Positions 44,055-44,260 of a DNA stretch of 44,260 nucleotides are shown piece after piece. The stretch spans positions 151,854-196,113 of the forward strand of contig MU646433.1 of assembly GCA_026770585.1 (NCBI GenBank). The letters run 5' to 3'. A model generated the notes under the pieces. It made no database searches. It worked only from the letters and a program-made list of their open reading frames with translations, and had not been told where the DNA came from. The translations under genes were made by a program, and so were the position numbers. Each line of letters opens with the position of its first letter. The stretch's first letter is position 1. The DNA comes from Baffinella frigidus (lineage: Eukaryota > Cryptophyceae > Cryptomonadales > Baffinellaceae).

Positions 44055-44260
44055 AGCGTGCCTGGCCCCATCTATATCGTGCCTGGCCCTATCTGTAGCG
44101 TGCCTGGCCCTATCTGTAGCGTGCCTGGGCATATGCATAGCGTAGACAGGGCCAGGCACGCTATGGATAGGGCCAGGCACGCTATAGATGGGGCCAGGCA
44201 CGCTATAGATAGGGCCAGACACGCTACAGTTAGGGCCAGGCACGCTATAGATAGGGCCAG
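44055..44260. repeat. 21-bp units in inverted tandem arms
   Basis: Four copies of AGCGTGCCTGGCCCTATCTRT (44055-44138) are followed by at least five copies of the reverse-complement unit AGGGCCAGGCACGCTATAGAT (44148-44252, plus a partial to 44260). The centre is at about 44139-44147. The arms could extrude as a large hairpin. It lies in the first ATG6 intron and is cut by the window end. Confidence 0.88.

Noticed and set aside
44055-44260. Possible CRISPR array from regular 21-bp repeats
   Set aside because: Units abut without unique spacers, switch orientation midway, and lie in a eukaryotic intron.

Overview
This window is nuclear DNA from a eukaryote with intron-rich, GC-rich genes. It is most likely an alga with a complex (secondary, red-lineage) plastid. 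Two gene products carry an N-terminal signal-peptide-like segment followed by a transit-peptide-like stretch (the OEP61-like protein, ending in FPRLLGLRGGS, and the TLDc protein, with a CSAF site). The telomere-type heptamer TTTAGGG and its variants occur everywhere. A cryptophyte or another chromist alga would fit; the exact lineage is inference and is not proven here.

Eight protein genes can be assembled, mostly exon by exon with matching intron phases. They alternate strictly in strand: hypothetical gene (-, C-terminal exons only, 1011-1328); TPR-RING gene (+, 2629-7052); OEP61-like TPR membrane protein (-, 15037-11161); SCC2/NIPBL cohesin loader (+, 15630-22639); TBC1D5-type Rab GAP (-, 27206-23255); plastid TLDc-domain protein (+, 27314-32847); RTEL1 helicase (-, 43173-33355); ATG6/Beclin-1 (+, from 43472, running off the window). 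Neighbours are therefore head-to-head across short shared promoters (107 bp for TBC1D5/TLDc, 298 bp for RTEL1/ATG6, 592 bp for OEP61-like/SCC2) or tail-to-tail.

About a quarter of the window is degenerate heptamer satellite related to TTTAGGG (variants TGTAGGG, TTCAGGG, TTGAGGG, TTTGGGG). It fills the convergent spacer at 7.6-10.8 kb. It also fills introns, including a 1.3 kb SCC2 intron, a 2.3 kb RTEL1 intron and a 4 kb TLDc intron. Two inverted-repeat elements of about 780 bp are embedded in this satellite, and a 21-bp-unit inverted tandem repeat lies in the first ATG6 intron. There is a 23-base N gap at 29823-29845. No rRNA, tRNA or CRISPR was seen.

The genes do not form one pathway. There are themes in chromosome maintenance (SCC2, RTEL1), membrane traffic and autophagy (TBC1D5, ATG6), and plastid envelope or plastid proteins (OEP61-like, TLDc). 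The most striking feature is the telomere helicase gene RTEL1 carrying a kilobase-scale telomere-like array in its own intron.
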